Source: Rhabdophis nuchalis
Taxonomy: Eukaryota; Chordata; Lepidosauria; Squamata; Natricidae
Reading direction: 5' to 3'
Assembly: GCA_039707465.1 (NCBI GenBank)
Contig: CM077644.1
Location: forward strand, 188,728,462 to 188,792,461
DNA: 64,000 nucleotides
Shown in pieces: positions 32,460 through 46,111 of this stretch. Within the stretch, counting starts at the first letter, position 1; the number at the start of each line of letters is the position of its first letter. A program made the position numbers and the translations under genes. Below the pieces are notes generated by a model, which was given only the letters and a program-made list of their open reading frames with translations, did no database searches and was not told where the DNA came from.

Positions 32460-33999
32460 CATGCAACTCTGTAAAGTGTTTATGGCACTTACTGTAGCTT
32501 TTATTAATCTTATAAGCAGTGACATCTCAGAATGCACAGAATCAGAAGTTTTCTTTTATGTTGATTTAAAGTAATGTGGTTCCTCAAGGGAAACTCTGAT
32601 GTGCCCAAATGATCTGTTTGAAAAAAGTCACAGGTAAAAATATTGGATATGTAACCATGACTCTTTGAACAATGTACTTGTGTTCTCCTATACACTGCAT
32701 AATTACTGTTGAAAAGTAATTTTTGGAAGGCTAGCAGTGCATATAAATAGAAATCAAGCTTTAATTGGATCAAAAATTATACTTGAGTAGAGATTTGGGA
32801 GGAAGATATGAACAGCGCAAGGCTAGACAAGATAAAACATTTTGGCTGCTTCTGTGTGGTATTTAGGAAAGCAAAAAAGGCCCTCGGTTGATTTCAGCAA
32901 TGCTGAGATCATGTAACTTATCATGCAGCACTCTTACAAAGTGGTAAAATCAGCCAAATGCCCAGGTGCAAGACCGTTTCCTCCAGAGTCCAAGAGCTGC
33001 ACAGTGAATCCGTTGTCACCTTCTCATTTGGCTTTGCTAGCCATACTGATACGTAACAGCCAGACTAGTCTTTAATTCTAGCCTGGAAATGTGAAAGTCA
33101 AACTGAAGTCAGGTTTGAGAGAGAGAAAAATTGGCTATGGTAAATCAATGTGACATAGGATCAAATTAAGCCCTCCTTTTTTTAAAAGAAATGCACTGAA
33201 AATGAGGGATATTTTGTCTGTGTATGGATACAGTAGGTCACCGGCTCAATAAAGTTTCTTAAGGGCTTTTTGTATTTTTATTTTTTTGCTTACTGGAAGA
33301 AATAGGAACGTGTCCTCCCAATTCCTTTCTCAGGTTCAGCTACTCAGCTGTTATATTACTGTGCGGCTTCTCCAGCAAAAAAAGAGGCTTGCCAAGATTC
33401 ATGATTCAGTGGAAGCTGCTGAGGTTAAGAGATAGCAGCTTACTTCAAGGTGGAATTGACTTGCTTTGAAATACAAAGGAACCAGAGCTGTTTATCCAAA
33501 CCTTACCACTTCCCATTGTAATAAATAGGCAAGAATAAAATTCCCCTGCCAAACAACATAAAAGTTACCGAGTAGGTCGGTTGCAGCTCGACACATAGTC
33601 CGGATACCCATATTGTGCTGTGTCATAATGCAGAGGTATTTTTCATTTAGACTTGGCACATTGTGCGAGTCGAACAATTGAGTTTTGTTACACATGGTTT
33701 ATTGTTCAGTTTGATGGGATTCTAATTAACTGGTTTATTCAGTAAATCAGAGTTATGCAAACTATGCTAATAACAAATATGGTATGTGCGTAACTATTTA
33801 TTTCTTTTTACAACTGAATAAAAGATAACTGCTTTTCCAGAAGGAGATTTTTTTTTATCATGCAATAAGTTGCCTCATTCATGAATTGTTACAGATTGTG
33901 GATGTCAAGCGTTTCTGTTTCTTATATGGTTTCCTCTGCTTTTGTGCCTTTCGTGGCTATTAGGAAATGGGTGTTTGCAAGAAAGCACATATATCTGTT
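32460..33999. other. Unannotated stretch
   Basis: Nothing recognisable is seen. Confidence 0.45.
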
Positions 34000-34007
34000 T
34001 GATAGAG

Positions 34008-34147
34008 CAGGGGTCTCCAACCTTTGCAACTTTAAGTCTGAAGGACTTCAGCTCCCAGACTTCTCCAGCCAGCTTTGCTTTGCTGGCTGGAGAAGTCTGG
34101 GAGCTGAAGTCCTTCAGACTTAAAGTTGCAAAGGTTGGAGACCCCTG
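34008..34147. mobile_element. Hairpin MITE
   Basis: CAGGGGTCTCCAACCTTTGC pairs with the right end across 140 bp. Flanks TGATAGAG and TGACAGAG are an 8-bp duplication with one change. Confidence 0.9.
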
Positions 34148-34155
34148 TGACAGAG

Positions 34156-36284
34156 CTTTAAAAAAACTCCATCCTTGGTGTCTGGCTAGAAGCTTTTTCC
34201 AAGTACTTATGCATCCAAACCATCTCCTCTGAGGCTATGTTTTTAGAGAGCTAGTGCCAATGGTTTCTAGTGCCTGGTTTTTTTTTTTGGCCACTTGTTT
34301 ATTCAGTGGATTTAGGGGCCCACATTTTTAATGATTGAGCTAGTCAGAAAGCATATTCTATGTTTATCATAAAACTCATCAATAAACTATAAATGTAATG
34401 GTATGGTATGGTAGCAAATGGATTTCTTTTTCGGATCTTAAAAAGCCAATATGGCCTTTGGTGGAAGATAGCTTAAAAATGAAATTAAGCTATATTGAAG
34501 AGTGTGGTGCCACTGAAACTTTTAATTTACACAGCGTGTAAATAAGTTGAGAAACAGTACCACAAGCTTACCTCTTTATCTAAAACTCATCATTAATTTT
34601 TCATTCTGGGAGTCTGGGATTTTTTTCCCCCTGGCTGTACTGTAGAGACAAGTTATGTATAGAGGGTTGTTTTTTTTTAAAGGGACATGAAGCTTTGTGC
34701 AATTCCTTTTAGATGCAGTTGAGCTTAAAAAAAAATTCTCTTCAAAAATCAGAGCATGGGTAACATGAGGTAAAACGGCCAGGCGGAATAGCTTCTTTAT
34801 ATTGGTGAAATCCAGCAAAGCTATATATTGTAAAACATTATTGTTAATATGCACTCCGGTTACAGATCAGATGCCAAGCAGTACTCGAAATGAAAGCATT
34901 ACTGTGGCTTTTTTAATAGAATACTTAAGAACCGACTCTTGAACTTCTTCAGAGGTACTGTAGATTCAGAGTACTATTGATAGCATATTGATACCATTAA
35001 GAATATGTAACATTAATATGAAGCTTATTAATAATATTAATAATTGGTATGTTCTTTTTAGTTTTGTTTTGAAGAAAGTGGGAAAAATACATCATAATAG
35101 AAAAGAATATCCCAATCCTTAAAAAATTATATCAGCCTGTGGTGTATTTCATTAGTGCACAACCTATAGCAAGAAAATTGTTTATTACAAATAAACTTCA
35201 GCAAATAGTATGAGTTAGTAGTTGACTTTGACTGCCCTCAGATGCTAATTAGGGCCAGGCCTAGTTGGTAGTTGCCTAATACCAGACCTGTAGAGTAGAC
35301 TGGGAAGTTTAAAAAAACATCTGAGGAGAAGATGATGGCAATCCACCTGTATTACTGTGAAAAAAAGTTCATGGACGTGCCTGTGAAGTTACCAAGAGCC
35401 AAGCTTGGCTCAGGAGCCTTGATTTACTTTCCTGCGTTTCTGACTTTCACATGCAAGATTTAAATAAATGGTGGAAAAGGGTAGCCTCGTTTGCCCTTCC
35501 CCTAGAAAAAAAGTCACTCCCACTCCCCATAAGCTGGTATGGTATGGTAGCAGTCATTCTGGGAAAGCTAATTAAATTACCTCACTAGTTTCACTTCTAG
35601 CAGTCTTATCATGATATAATGAGATTGCCCATTATAAACTACCTAAATTACAAATGTTCCCACTGGTTGAACAGAGTCCTGATTGCTGAATAGTAGTATT
35701 AATTACTATCAATCACTGCCAAAGGAGTAAATCTCCAGGTGCTTTCTTTAAAAAAAAAAAAAGATGAACAGTTGACAAAAAATTATTCTGGAATAATTAA
35801 GTAATGCAGGTTTTTAAAAGAAAAATGTAAAGATATTTCAAGCAACTAAAACCCACAGAAACTGCAGAAATCTGTTAAAGCTAAGATGCAAAGGCAGCCT
35901 GGGGGTACAAATGACTGGTTTGTCATGGGTCATACTGCTCTAAAATTATAGTCTTTATTTTGTCTTTGTGTATTCCAAAAACTGATGTTTGTTTTGGAAG
36001 CTGCGTTTGGCTTGTGGATATTGAATGTTAACTCACTCTACTGAAGCAGTTGTATGTGACAGTGCAACAAGGTTTAGGATAGAGCTGATAGGCGCCCTCT
36101 GAGCTACTAGCAAAGCTGCCTGGGGAAAACTGGCAGCTATATGAAGATTTATGTAATAATTTTTCAAAAAGACATTAATTCCTAAACAGAGACTGGTGTT
36201 GTGTAGTAGTAATTCCATGATTAATGACTTTTTAATAATATACATTTGAGCAACTAATATACACATTGAGAAAAGAGAATAGTT
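34156..36284. other. Mostly unannotated; possible SINE remnant near 35260-35440
   Basis: A segment with GATGATGGCAATCCACCTGT has SINE-like wording but no clear head or tail. Nothing else is recognised. Confidence 0.3.
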
Positions 36285-36460
36285 GTAGCTCCAGGGTTGA
36301 ACTTGGTGCTCTCTGAGCTTGGTGTTTTTCTTGCAGACGTTTCATTACCAAACTAGGTAACACCATCAATGCTAGAAGGGAGTGGAGTTTGCTCTTATTT
36401 TTACAAACTAGTGGCTTCTCCTGTCAGTGTTGGTGGGAGTATTCTTGGTGGTTCTTTACT
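36285..36460 (-). mobile_element. Repeat with a hammerhead-like motif
   Basis: The plus strand holds TTGCAGACGTTTCATTACC and then AGGTAACACCATCAATGC. A decayed relative is at 41408-41480. The minus strand at 36333-36372 has TTGATGG, a stem GTTACC/GGTAAT, and GAAACGTCTGC, laid out like the bulged class at 20762-20797. The element type is unknown. Confidence 0.4.
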
Positions 36461-36464
36461 TTTT

Positions 36465-37950
36465 TTTAACTTTATTTCTATTTCTATACCACTCCTATCT
36501 CCCCAATGGGACTCAGGGCGGTGCACAGGAAAATTAAAAAGAATACAACAAACAGACAATAATAAATACAATCATATTATTAAAATGTAATTAAATTAGA
36601 TGTGGCCTGTGCTAAAATAGTTAAAACTGTTAAAACAAATGTTAAAATTCAATAACTAAATCTGTAGTCATTATATCAGGATCTAGGCTAGGCCAGCAAG
36701 ATGAAAAAAGTGCGATTTAAGCAATCGGTGGAAGAGGCGAAGGTCCGTGGTGGTACGGAGTTTGGGTGGTAGGTCGTTCCAGAGGGCTGGACCCACCACA
36801 GAGAAGGCCGTTCCCCTGGGGGCTGCCAGCCGGCATTGACCGGCAGACGGTACCCTGAGGAGGCCCTCCCTGTGGGAGCGGACTGGCCAAAGGGAGGTGT
36901 GTGGTAGGAGGCGGTCCCGCAAGTAGCTAGGCCCCATGCCATGGAGCATTTTAAAGATGGTTACCAACACCTTGAAGCGCACCCAGAAGGCCACTGGTAG
37001 CCAGTGCAGCTCGCGCAGGAGAGGTGTTACATGGGAATACCATGAGGCTCCCAAGATCCCCCACGCGGCCGCATTCTGTACTAACTGGAGCCTCCGGGTG
37101 CACCTCAAGGGGAGCCCCATGTAGAGAGCATTGCAGTAGTCTAGGCGGGACATAACGAGTGCTTGAGTGACGGTGCAAAGAGTGTCCCGGCTAGAAAGGG
37201 GCGCAACTGGCATACCAGGTGAACCTGGTAGAAGGCCCCCCTGGCCACGGCCGTCACATGGTCTTCCAGGGATAGCCGTGAGTCCAGGAGGATGCCTAAG
37301 TTGCGAGCCCTTTCCACGGAGGCTAATGACTCGCCCCCTATAGCTAGATGGATGACTAGATGGAGTCAACTGGCTATACCAGGACATCGGAAACCACAGC
37401 CACTCAGTCTTGGACGGGTTGAGTCGGAACTTGTTACTCCCCATCCAGACCCACACGGCCTCCAGACACTGGGACATCACTTCAACGGCATCGTTGGGGT
37501 GGTTAGGGGTAGATATGTACAGCTGAGTATCATCAGCGTACTGATGGTATTCTACCCCAAAACCACAGATGATCTCACCCAGCGGCTTCATATAGGTGTT
37601 GAACAGGAGAGGCGAGAGGACCAACCCCTGTGGCACCCCACACGCGAGGGGCCTCGACGTCGACCTCTGCCCTCCTGTCAACACGAATTGCGACCGACCA
37701 GAGAGGTAGGAGGAGAACCACCGTAGCACGGTGCCTCCCAACCCCAGCCCCTCCAGTCAGTGCAATATGATACCATGGTAGATGATATCGAAAGCTGATG
37801 AGAGGTCTAACAGGACCAGGATAGAGGAGCAACCTCTATCTCGGGCCCTCCAGAGATCATCAACCAACGCAACCAATGCTGTCTCTGTGCTGTGTCCAGG
37901 TCGGAAGCCGGACTGGCGTGGGTCTAGATAGGTTCCTTGATTAGGCTGTT
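36465..37950 (-). mobile_element. CR1/L2-type LINE with reverse transcriptase, broken
   Basis: A 352-codon frame (36683-37741) carries VPQGLVLSPLLFN and the catalytic YADDTQLY, then a long C-terminal part ending FHLAGLA. An upstream piece in another frame (37757-37981) carries [20 protein letters not shown] and LDLSSAFD. The frame break, plus a disturbed region around codons 120-180, makes it inactive. The 3' UTR at 36465-36535 has the complement of ACTCAGGGCGGTGCACAG. The 5' half with the endonuclease is missing. Confidence 0.85.
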
Positions 37951-37989
37951 GTAAGCTAATACACATATTGCAGGTGCACAAAATGTTGG

Positions 37990-38835
37990 AAGCATTAATT
38001 ATTTTTCATAGACGCTAACAACTGAGAATGATTGTTTCCCATTCTAGTTTGAGATCCTCTCCTTTCCCTCCACCCTTCTCTCTCACACTTTCATGTAGAT
38101 GACTACTGTTAGGGGAGCCTTCCATTACCAATATGCCAGTTGTATTTTTCTTCTTGTGGCCTTGAAGTTCAACAGCTGCAGGATAAATGTTTTCCAGTAT
38201 CTCTTTGAAACTTAGTGAGAGACTCTTGGGAATAACATGAAATAAGAAGTTGCTGTAGGTTTCAGAGTGCTTGAAAGTGTTGAACACTACTGAAGCATTA
38301 TGCTTTTTTTTTTTTAAAAAGGTGCTGAAAAAGCACAAATGGGTAACTTGTACAAGTTACTACTTCAATATTTATTCAACTTTAACTCCCACATCTTATT
38401 TTAAAAAAGCACTTTATGTCCTGTGTTTCAAAAGCTACTCGGGGCTTTTCTGAAGACTACCTAACAAACTTGGTTGAAATGAGAAATATCTAGTTGGGTA
38501 ATTGAATTCGTTGACATAATAGCACTTGATGCACTGGAGAAATGAGCTCAGTTTATGCAAAGTAGTCAAAAGTGCAGTGAATGTTTCAACTTGGGTTCCT
38601 GTTGTAAATGCAAATGAGTTCTTGCTTAAATTCATCTCCAGGCTGGCAAGGTTGCAGCTTGACATCTCTGTATGTTTGACTGCAACTTACTAAGTATATC
38701 CCTGCTTGCTTGAAGTCATTTGTGGAATACTGCACTCTTCTTTGATTTCCTTGAGTCACAATTTTATTCTTTGCCAAACCATTATAACCCTTCTGAAACT
38801 AGCCCTTTCTTCTTGTCTGAAATGATTTAGGATCT
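37990..38835. other. Unannotated stretch
   Basis: Nothing recognisable is seen. Confidence 0.45.
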
Positions 38836-38905
38836 CCTGCTTGAGCAGAGGTTTGGACTAGATGACCTCCAATGTCTCTTCCAACTCTGTTTTTCTATTT
38901 ATTTA
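38836..38905 (+). mobile_element. CR1 3'-end fragment
   Basis: GGTTTGGACTAGATGACCTC followed by TCTCTTCCAACTCTG is the CR1 3' end. Confidence 0.7.
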
Positions 38906-39077
38906 TGTATTTTATTAGAATTTGTTAAATAAAAATGAGAACCAGAATCAAAGAAAAAATATATATAATGACAGGGACGATAGGCACATTAGTGCACTTA
39001 TAGACTGCCCCCTCTACTATGGACACCTCCTATATTACTCTGTTCTGAATAGCTATTGAAGAATTTTGTTGACATAG

Positions 39078-39441
39078 GTAAAGGTACAGGTTCCCCTCAC
39101 ACATATGTGCTGGTCGTTTCCAACTCTAGGGGGCAGTGCTCATCTCCCTTTCAAAGCCAAAGAGCCAGCGTTGTCCAAAGACGTCTCCATGGTTATGTGG
39201 CCGGCATGATTAAACGTCGAAGGTTTGTGGAACGCTGTTACTTTCCCACCAAAGATGGTCCCTATTTTTCTATTTGCATTTTTACATGCTTCTGAATGGC
39301 TAGGCTGGCAGGAGCTGCTACAGGTAACAGGAACTCACTCCATTATGCGGCGCTAGAGATTCAAACTGCTGCACTGCCGACCTTTCTGATTGACAAGCTC
39401 AGTGTCTTAGCTACTGAGCCACTGCATCCCTATGTCAAATG
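39078..39441 (-). mobile_element. Sauria-type SINE
   Basis: On the minus strand the tRNA-like head starts near CAGTGGCTCAGTAGCTAAGA and the tail is BovB-like (plus strand GTTCCCCTCACACATATGTG and ACTCTAGGGGGCAGTGC). A 12-bp target duplication, TTGTTGACATAG, lies at 39066-39077 and 39442-39453. It depends on a BovB-type LINE for movement. Confidence 0.85.
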
Positions 39442-39453
39442 TTGTTGACATAG

Positions 39454-42366
39454 GCTATGCCAATAGGGCAATGTTTAATTATGGATAATTTTATAAATTG
39501 GATTACTCCCTTGGATTTCTAAAGATTGAGTAGATTTTTCTGTGAGTATTCAGGAACAATCTTTCCTGATACTAATATGGGTTATAAATATGAAAAATAA
39601 ATAAATAAATAAATAAATAAAATACCAAAGAGAACAATTCTAAATCTGCATATTATATTTACATATATTTAAAATGTGCATGTACTAAATAAAACTAAGA
39701 TGAAATTAGATATTCACAATGCTGACCTAAAATGGATCAATGAAACAGAATGATGAAAAAAGAATATTTTATTGAACTAATATTATTTAATTTTAATGTG
39801 TATATTTGGAGATTCTTTGACTGAAAGCTCAGAATGAATTACAATATATGGAAGGAAAAAAAGCTTTTAAAAACAAAACAAAATAATGCAGTATAAAACC
39901 ATACATTAGATTCAATAAAGGGTTTAGTTTTGACTGGCAATTTTCCAAGGAAAATTAATTACATAATTGTAGGTCAGCCAAAGAGATTCTCGTCTGAAAC
40001 TCATTGTCTAGAGGTGAATTGGAATGCAGTGTAGGTTTTCCCTAATGGGTTCTACAGGTTATAATTTATTTCAGCATGAACAGTGTAAGTCCTTTAGAAA
40101 TTTCTGATCAAACTGTTATAAAAACTTAACCAGTCAAGATAGCTGAAACGCCATTTGAAGAATCATTAGTGGTTTGCATTTTTCCAAAGAAGGATAATTC
40201 TATATGGAAAACAAACATAGAGAAGAATCTTAAAAATGGTACTTCCTCGTCCTTCATAGTCTTAGCTAGTAATCATTTTAGTCAATGTTCAGTTATTATG
40301 ATCTTTAAAAAAAAACTATGCAGTAAAAATGCAGTCCTGTCTATTATTTTGGACTTTTCTGTCTTTCATATTATCAATTGTATCTTCTTTGGATTAGTTA
40401 TGTGAATTAAAAATTATACAGTAGGCTTGGTGATAAAATGGTTCTATGTATGTATAATTGCTGTCAGAGGGCAGCTTTTAAAGGAAACTATTGATACTCA
40501 CGCTATTACATTCTATTTCATTCCCTCTTGCTCTCCATATTACATCCACCATGTGGTGATTGAAAATATAATTTGTTGATGATAAAGCTGTTTTACATAT
40601 TTAAAATGAGGTCCAATTGGATATACAAGAAATGTGCAAAGTCCATCTTCAAAAACAAATTTCTTATATTTAGGTAGTCATCAAATTGGCAAAGTCTGTT
40701 GTAATTCCAGATCTGACACAAACCGGAATTACACCACATAATATTGTAAGGTACAAACATCCCTCAAAAGTCATATTCTTCAATAAACACTCAATCCACA
40801 TTTCCTGGTGTCTTCAAACTTCACCTTCCTTTCTCAGCAGGAGCATCCTCTGTTCCCACGGGAAAGCAAGTCACCTAGCCTAGCCAAAACAATCCTCGCT
40901 ATCTATTCGTTCCTTCCCCGACCACCTTAAGAATGTGGCGAGCCCAAAGACTCCCTTACATAGTAAAGAGAAATAAAAAATAATAAATGAATATAATAGA
41001 GAGCTAAATAAAATGGCTACACATATGTCAAATTCAGGCACCACAGTTGGAATTCAATGATTATTTTAGCTTATTATGTGATAAGACATAATATGTTTTA
41101 CTTGGACATAGCATGTTACATAAACCCAGCAATTGCATTTTGTGGCTTAGTCTAGTGTTTAGCAATAGATCTTGAAAGAAATCAAGCTCTATTTCATTCA
41201 TAACATTGCCACACCTGTCTTTGCTGCTGTTGGCCGTTGCTATTTTGCTAGCTTCATTGAGTAGCCCATATTCTAGTAGTTTTGCTATTTTGTCAAGCGG
41301 TGTTTGTAGACGGTCTATGTGATTTTCTTTCAGCAGCTAACTATGTAGTTGTCTGTCTCTTTTGCTTCTTTACTGTCTTCTCAGTAAAGTAGAACATCTA
41401 CAGCTCAGGGGTCCTTGGTGCTCTCTGAGCTTAGTTGTTTTCTTGCAGACATTTCATTACTCAAGCTAGATAAAACAACTATCTTCTCAATTCTGGCTTC
41501 ACATATAGATTTGGTCTCTCTAGTAAGCCTTTATGCTTTTAGCTTGAGTGTACCTTCTTTGCTATCCTTCAAATATTCTTCCAGTGTTCTTTTGTAATTC
41601 TTCAACTTTATAGTGTACATGCAGCAATTGCAACATTCGATGTCCACCTATCATTATTATGTTTTCTGTTATGCTACCTCCCAAAGAAACCAGACAAACA
41701 CAGCAAAATACTTTTATTTTTAGCATCACAAATAAATGCATATTTTTTAATATGTATACTGGACTGTTACTTTTTTCTATTACTCGGGCACTTTGTATTA
41801 TATTTTATTTCAGATATTGGAGATGAGTCTTTTACAGTCTGGATATGTGACTATATAAAATAGGTTCTGTAATATATAAAATGTATATAGTAATGTATAT
41901 ATTTGTGTATGTATAATATTTGTGTAAAATTACATTAAAAACATGATCAATTAAAATAAATATAATCAATATTTTTTTATCAATTGTAATATATTAATTT
42001 AAATTGTTCATATTGTTTTTGAATATAAATTTACATTGAACTGTCCGTGGAAATAAATAGTGGTGAATTGCAGAATATAAATGTCTTTTATGAGATGAAT
42101 TTTGTAGTATCTTTAGATTTATAGACCTGCAGAGTTATTTGCCTTTTCTTTTTCTCAGTCACAAAAGAAGAATAAACAGTATTATGGTGAATGTTTGTTT
42201 CCTTTTTGTCAGAATAGAATATTTGATAAGATTAAATTTTACATAGTTTGAACTGGGTCTTATGAAGAAATTAAACTACATGATTTTAATCCTTGATTTA
42301 AAAATCCAAGAAATTATTTAATGATTGAATACTTACTATTCATGGCTTTATGAAACAACATATTTG
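39454..42366. other. Mostly unannotated
   Basis: An (AAAT)n run lies at about 39590-39620. A decayed copy of the 36.3-kb repeat lies at 41408-41480. The segment 40686-40960 is less AT-rich and might be an old LTR, but I cannot support it. Confidence 0.35.
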
Positions 42367-42374
42367 GTTTATAC

Positions 42375-42509
42375 CAGGGGTCTCCAACCTTTGCAACTTT
42401 AAGTCTGAAGGACTTCAGCTCCCAGAATTCTCCAGCCAGCAAAGCTGGCTGGAGAAGTCTAAGAGCTAAAGTCCTTCAGATTTAAAGTTGCAAAGGTTGG
42501 AGGCCCCTG
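42375..42509. mobile_element. Hairpin MITE
   Basis: CAGGGGTCTCCAACCTTTGC at the left pairs with the right end. A perfect 8-bp duplication, GTTTATAC, lies at 42367-42374 and 42510-42517. Confidence 0.92.
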
Positions 42510-42517
42510 GTTTATAC

Positions 42518-43600
42518 TACAAATTATGAAAAGTATAAGTCCATACTCAGACCTTGCAAGAACAGAAGAGGGGCTTCTGGTTTTTGAAAAGCTGGTAATC
42601 AAATCCTGTTTCAAATCCTTTCAGGCTAGGGTTAGGCCAACATTCCCACCCAGCCCCCAGCACCGTTTCTACCACAAAGTTTCTATGTGCAGCTCTGCTT
42701 TATTGTCTCACTTGAGAGTTTATTCATTAACTGATTTATATTTAGAGCTCCATGGAGGAACGGAAATATGTGATGCAATGCTATTGTCATTCAGCTTCCA
42801 CTCATGAGTAGTCAGTAGGGAGCAAGGAATATTCTGACTCTCTGCACTTTTCACACCTGTCACTTAAATCAGTAATAGAAATGCAAAAGGGAAATGCTTA
42901 ACTGGCACCATGAGGCTCCCTTAGGGAAATAATGTATTGTGCTGCTTCATGAAGATCATATTCTCTACATAATTTGTATGATTACATCCTTCAGGAAAAG
43001 GAAAATATCCTTTCCCATACCTGCCTTCTCCAGATTCTGTTACCATATTTTGGAAGCAATAGAAATATGGGATGACAAGTATGTCTTTACGAGAATAATA
43101 GCATTGTCATTTGACATTTATATAAAGCAGTAAACCAGAGGTAGGAATACTTTAAATGCTTTTCCTATCAAGACATTTCAGTTGTCAGTAAGCAACTTCA
43201 ATGATTTGTACCTAAAAATGCTGAAAACTTAGTGGAGAGTAGAAATGCTTTCTAAAAACCACTTTCCCTATGTGGGTGAACACACACAGACAAGAATTCC
43301 TTTAAGAATGAAATAGATCACAGTCAAGGATAAGACATTCGTTGTTATTGGACATTCCTTTCTAGAGAGACTTGGAAAATACCCACTACAGTGTTTGGAT
43401 GTCAAATCAAGTTCTTATTGCTATCTAGTGACTTCAGTTATATTTTTCAAGAAGTAGTTCATAGAAGTGGCCTAGAAACAGGAGGAGGAGGAAAAAGAGG
43501 AAGAAGAAGAGGAATCAGAAGAGGAAGAAGAAGAAATCTGTTTGCAATTCTATGGCAATTCTCTCTCCTCATTTTGTCGTCTTTGAGTTGTTTTATGCTC
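42518..43600. other. Unannotated, with a GA-rich patch
   Basis: Purine-rich AGG/AAG units lie at 43480-43535. Nothing else is recognised. Confidence 0.45.
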
Positions 43601-43609
43601 TGACTTGTG

Positions 43610-44460
43610 TCAGCTTTGAAGGTATCTACCACCAAGTTTTTTGGAGGTCTTGTTTCTTTTTATTGTTGGCCAATCCAAGCATAATTGCTTTTCTAGAAAG
43701 TTTGATTGGATGACATGGCCAAATAAGTAAGGCAAAATGTTGTGATTTTGCCTGTCTGGATTTCTGTGATCCACCTGTTTATCTGTCATCTTTGTTGTCC
43801 TGGGAATGCACAGGAGTCTTCTCCAACACCACAACTCAAACAAGTCAATTTTCATCCTGTCTAGGGTTTTTTTTTCCATGGTTCAACTATCACATAGGTA
43901 GTTGGGCAACATGACAGTGCAGTCTAATCTGCATTTAACTGCCAGACTTCTCGTCCTTGCTTTTCCATACTTGATTCACGTTTATCAATGCGGCGTGACC
44001 CAGTGTGATTCAACACTTTATTTTGGGGCTGCGTTCACTGCTTTAATCAATCCTAGGAAAGTGAATTTCTGCACACATTCAATCTCTTTACCATCAATTG
44101 TTATTTTGACATGTCCATTCCTTGCAGTGCTTGTGAGCTTGGCCTTTTTGACATTCAGGGAGAGGCCAAATTGCTCGCTTTCTTTAATCCTTTTGATCAA
44201 ATGTCTGAGGCCTTCTTTGGTTTCTGAGGGGACAGTTGTATCATCAGCATATTTAAGATTGTTGGTATTCTTTCCTTACATTTGGGGACAAAAAGACAAA
44301 ATTTTTGCACACATTTGAAGGTCACTGCCTTGGCACCCATGTTGATCAGAACCGTCCTCTGCCACCCTTTTAGCTTGGCTTCCACCCAAACCTTTTTGTC
44401 TGATTTAGTTACGAGCTCCTAGATGTAAAAACTGTCTTTCTGGATGAAGATAAGCCTGGA
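43610..44460 (-). mobile_element. RTE-type (BovB-like) LINE reverse transcriptase fragment
   Basis: Minus-strand frames read NLKYADDTTVPSET, then LIKRIKESEQFGLSLNVKKA and IECVQKFTFLG, the palm and following region of an RTE-like reverse transcriptase. Frames are broken (44018-44200 and 44197-44385 overlap out of phase) and both ends are missing. Confidence 0.65.
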
Positions 44461-44539
44461 ATAAAAGAAGATGGTGAAAAAGAGGAAAAAAATAAGAGAA
44501 TGCCTCCCTACTGAACTCCTGTTCACTTAATCACTAGAA

Positions 44540-44665
44540 CAGGGGTGTCCAAACTTGGGAACTTTAAGACTTGTGGACTTCAACTCCCAGAATTCCCCAG
44601 CCGGCTGGGGAATTCTGGGAGTTGAAGTCCACAAGTCTTAAATTTCCCAAGTTTGGACACCCCTG
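44540..44665. mobile_element. Hairpin MITE
   Basis: CAGGGGTGTCCAAACTTGGG pairs with the right end. Flanks CACTAGAA (44532-44539) and CCCTAGAA (44666-44673) are a duplication with one mismatch. Confidence 0.9.
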
Positions 44666-44673
44666 CCCTAGAA

Positions 44674-46110
44674 GCTCCCTTCCTCACCTTATATGTGTGT
44701 TTGGCTGCCTGAACATAGGAAGAATAGCTTCAATGGGTAGTCACACAGGAAATTATTAGCAGTCATAAGCAGTAGCAGTCTCTTCCCTCTCCTTGGCTCA
44801 TGTTCTCTCTTTTCTCCCAAGTCCCTTGATAAACTCCCATTTGCTCTCTCTGTTCACTCGCTAGTTGAAAAAAGCAAACTCTGTGGGATACATCTAGACT
44901 TCTAAGTATTACTGTTAAGTTGCAACTTGTTATGATGCAGTAAAAGCAATGTTTATTATAAAGACTTAAATCTTCTCAAGGTTTCAAGTTCAGTTTTAAT
45001 AGTTTTCTTAAAAATAAATCTCTGGGTTTTAAGGTAAGGGTGCAAAAGCCTTTTTTAGTTGTTATTGGTGTTAGACAACCTTGCTTATACATAGCAGATC
45101 ACTCAAAGATCTATTAGTATTCTGTCCATCTCTGCTCTCAAGTAACGGTGAGAGTCTTGAAATCTGGTTTGGAAGTACTATGAATTTAGATCTCTGAAAG
45201 GAGACTGAGCTGAATATATATTACCTGTTGTACGTTGCTGTCTGTCCTTTGTTGTGGTTAGTGGAATGAAAAGGATTTATACAAAGGAAAACATCTAAAT
45301 ATGCAGGATATCGGGAGATCTGAAAAATAATATTTTTGGTGCAAAAATTATATTAACTTTTTTTTTGGTTCAAAAGAGAAAATTATACAGTCTAGATAGT
45401 CATTTATATAGTGTAATTCTGCAATAGAACCAAACCATTAATAAATAAAGGATTTCATAATTCGGTGTAGTTTGCATCAGCAGCATCTAAAACTCCTGTT
45501 AATATTATATGCATTTGGTATGATTTTAAAGCCATGGTATTTTTGTTTATAGGTTAGATATATTAATTATTAATTAAACATTGTAAGAACTTGTAATAAA
45601 GAGTTGGAATATTCCCTTTTAACAAATTACATATTAATAATTTAAAGAATATTTTAATCTAACAACAAAAATCATGTTTTAGGACTCCTCAAAATATTTT
45701 TAAAGGATTGGAAGAATCAATACCATTAGGCTGAAATTATAAAATACATAAGGGAGCACTCATACAATATGGACTTGTCTCACTGTTATACTCTTTTGGT
45801 TTAACACCCAAACAGTATTAATATAGTGTTACAAAGATTAGTATTGTTTTAAACGAACTATAATCCAAAATTTGGAATTTACCATTTTAAGACGAACCAC
45901 ATGGGATATGGGGTACAATAAAAAATTCTTTTAGGTTGGAAAATATGAAGATCCCAAGACTTCAGTTTTGTATTCATGATATGTATTCAGTTTCTGCTTA
46001 AGAACTGGCTCTTTAATGGAATAATATAAATGTTGATCAATAATATTGTTGTGTTAGAATCAGTCATAAGTTACATTTTTCAGTATGTTGAATGTTCCCT
46101 AAACAAATGG
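44674..46110. other. Unannotated AT-rich stretch
   Basis: Nothing recognisable is seen. Confidence 0.45.
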
Positions 46111-46111
46111 T

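Noticed and set aside
36683..37741. Host gene of 352 codons
   Set aside because: It carries the reverse transcriptase YADD box and LINE C-terminus, with a 3' LINE tail downstream.
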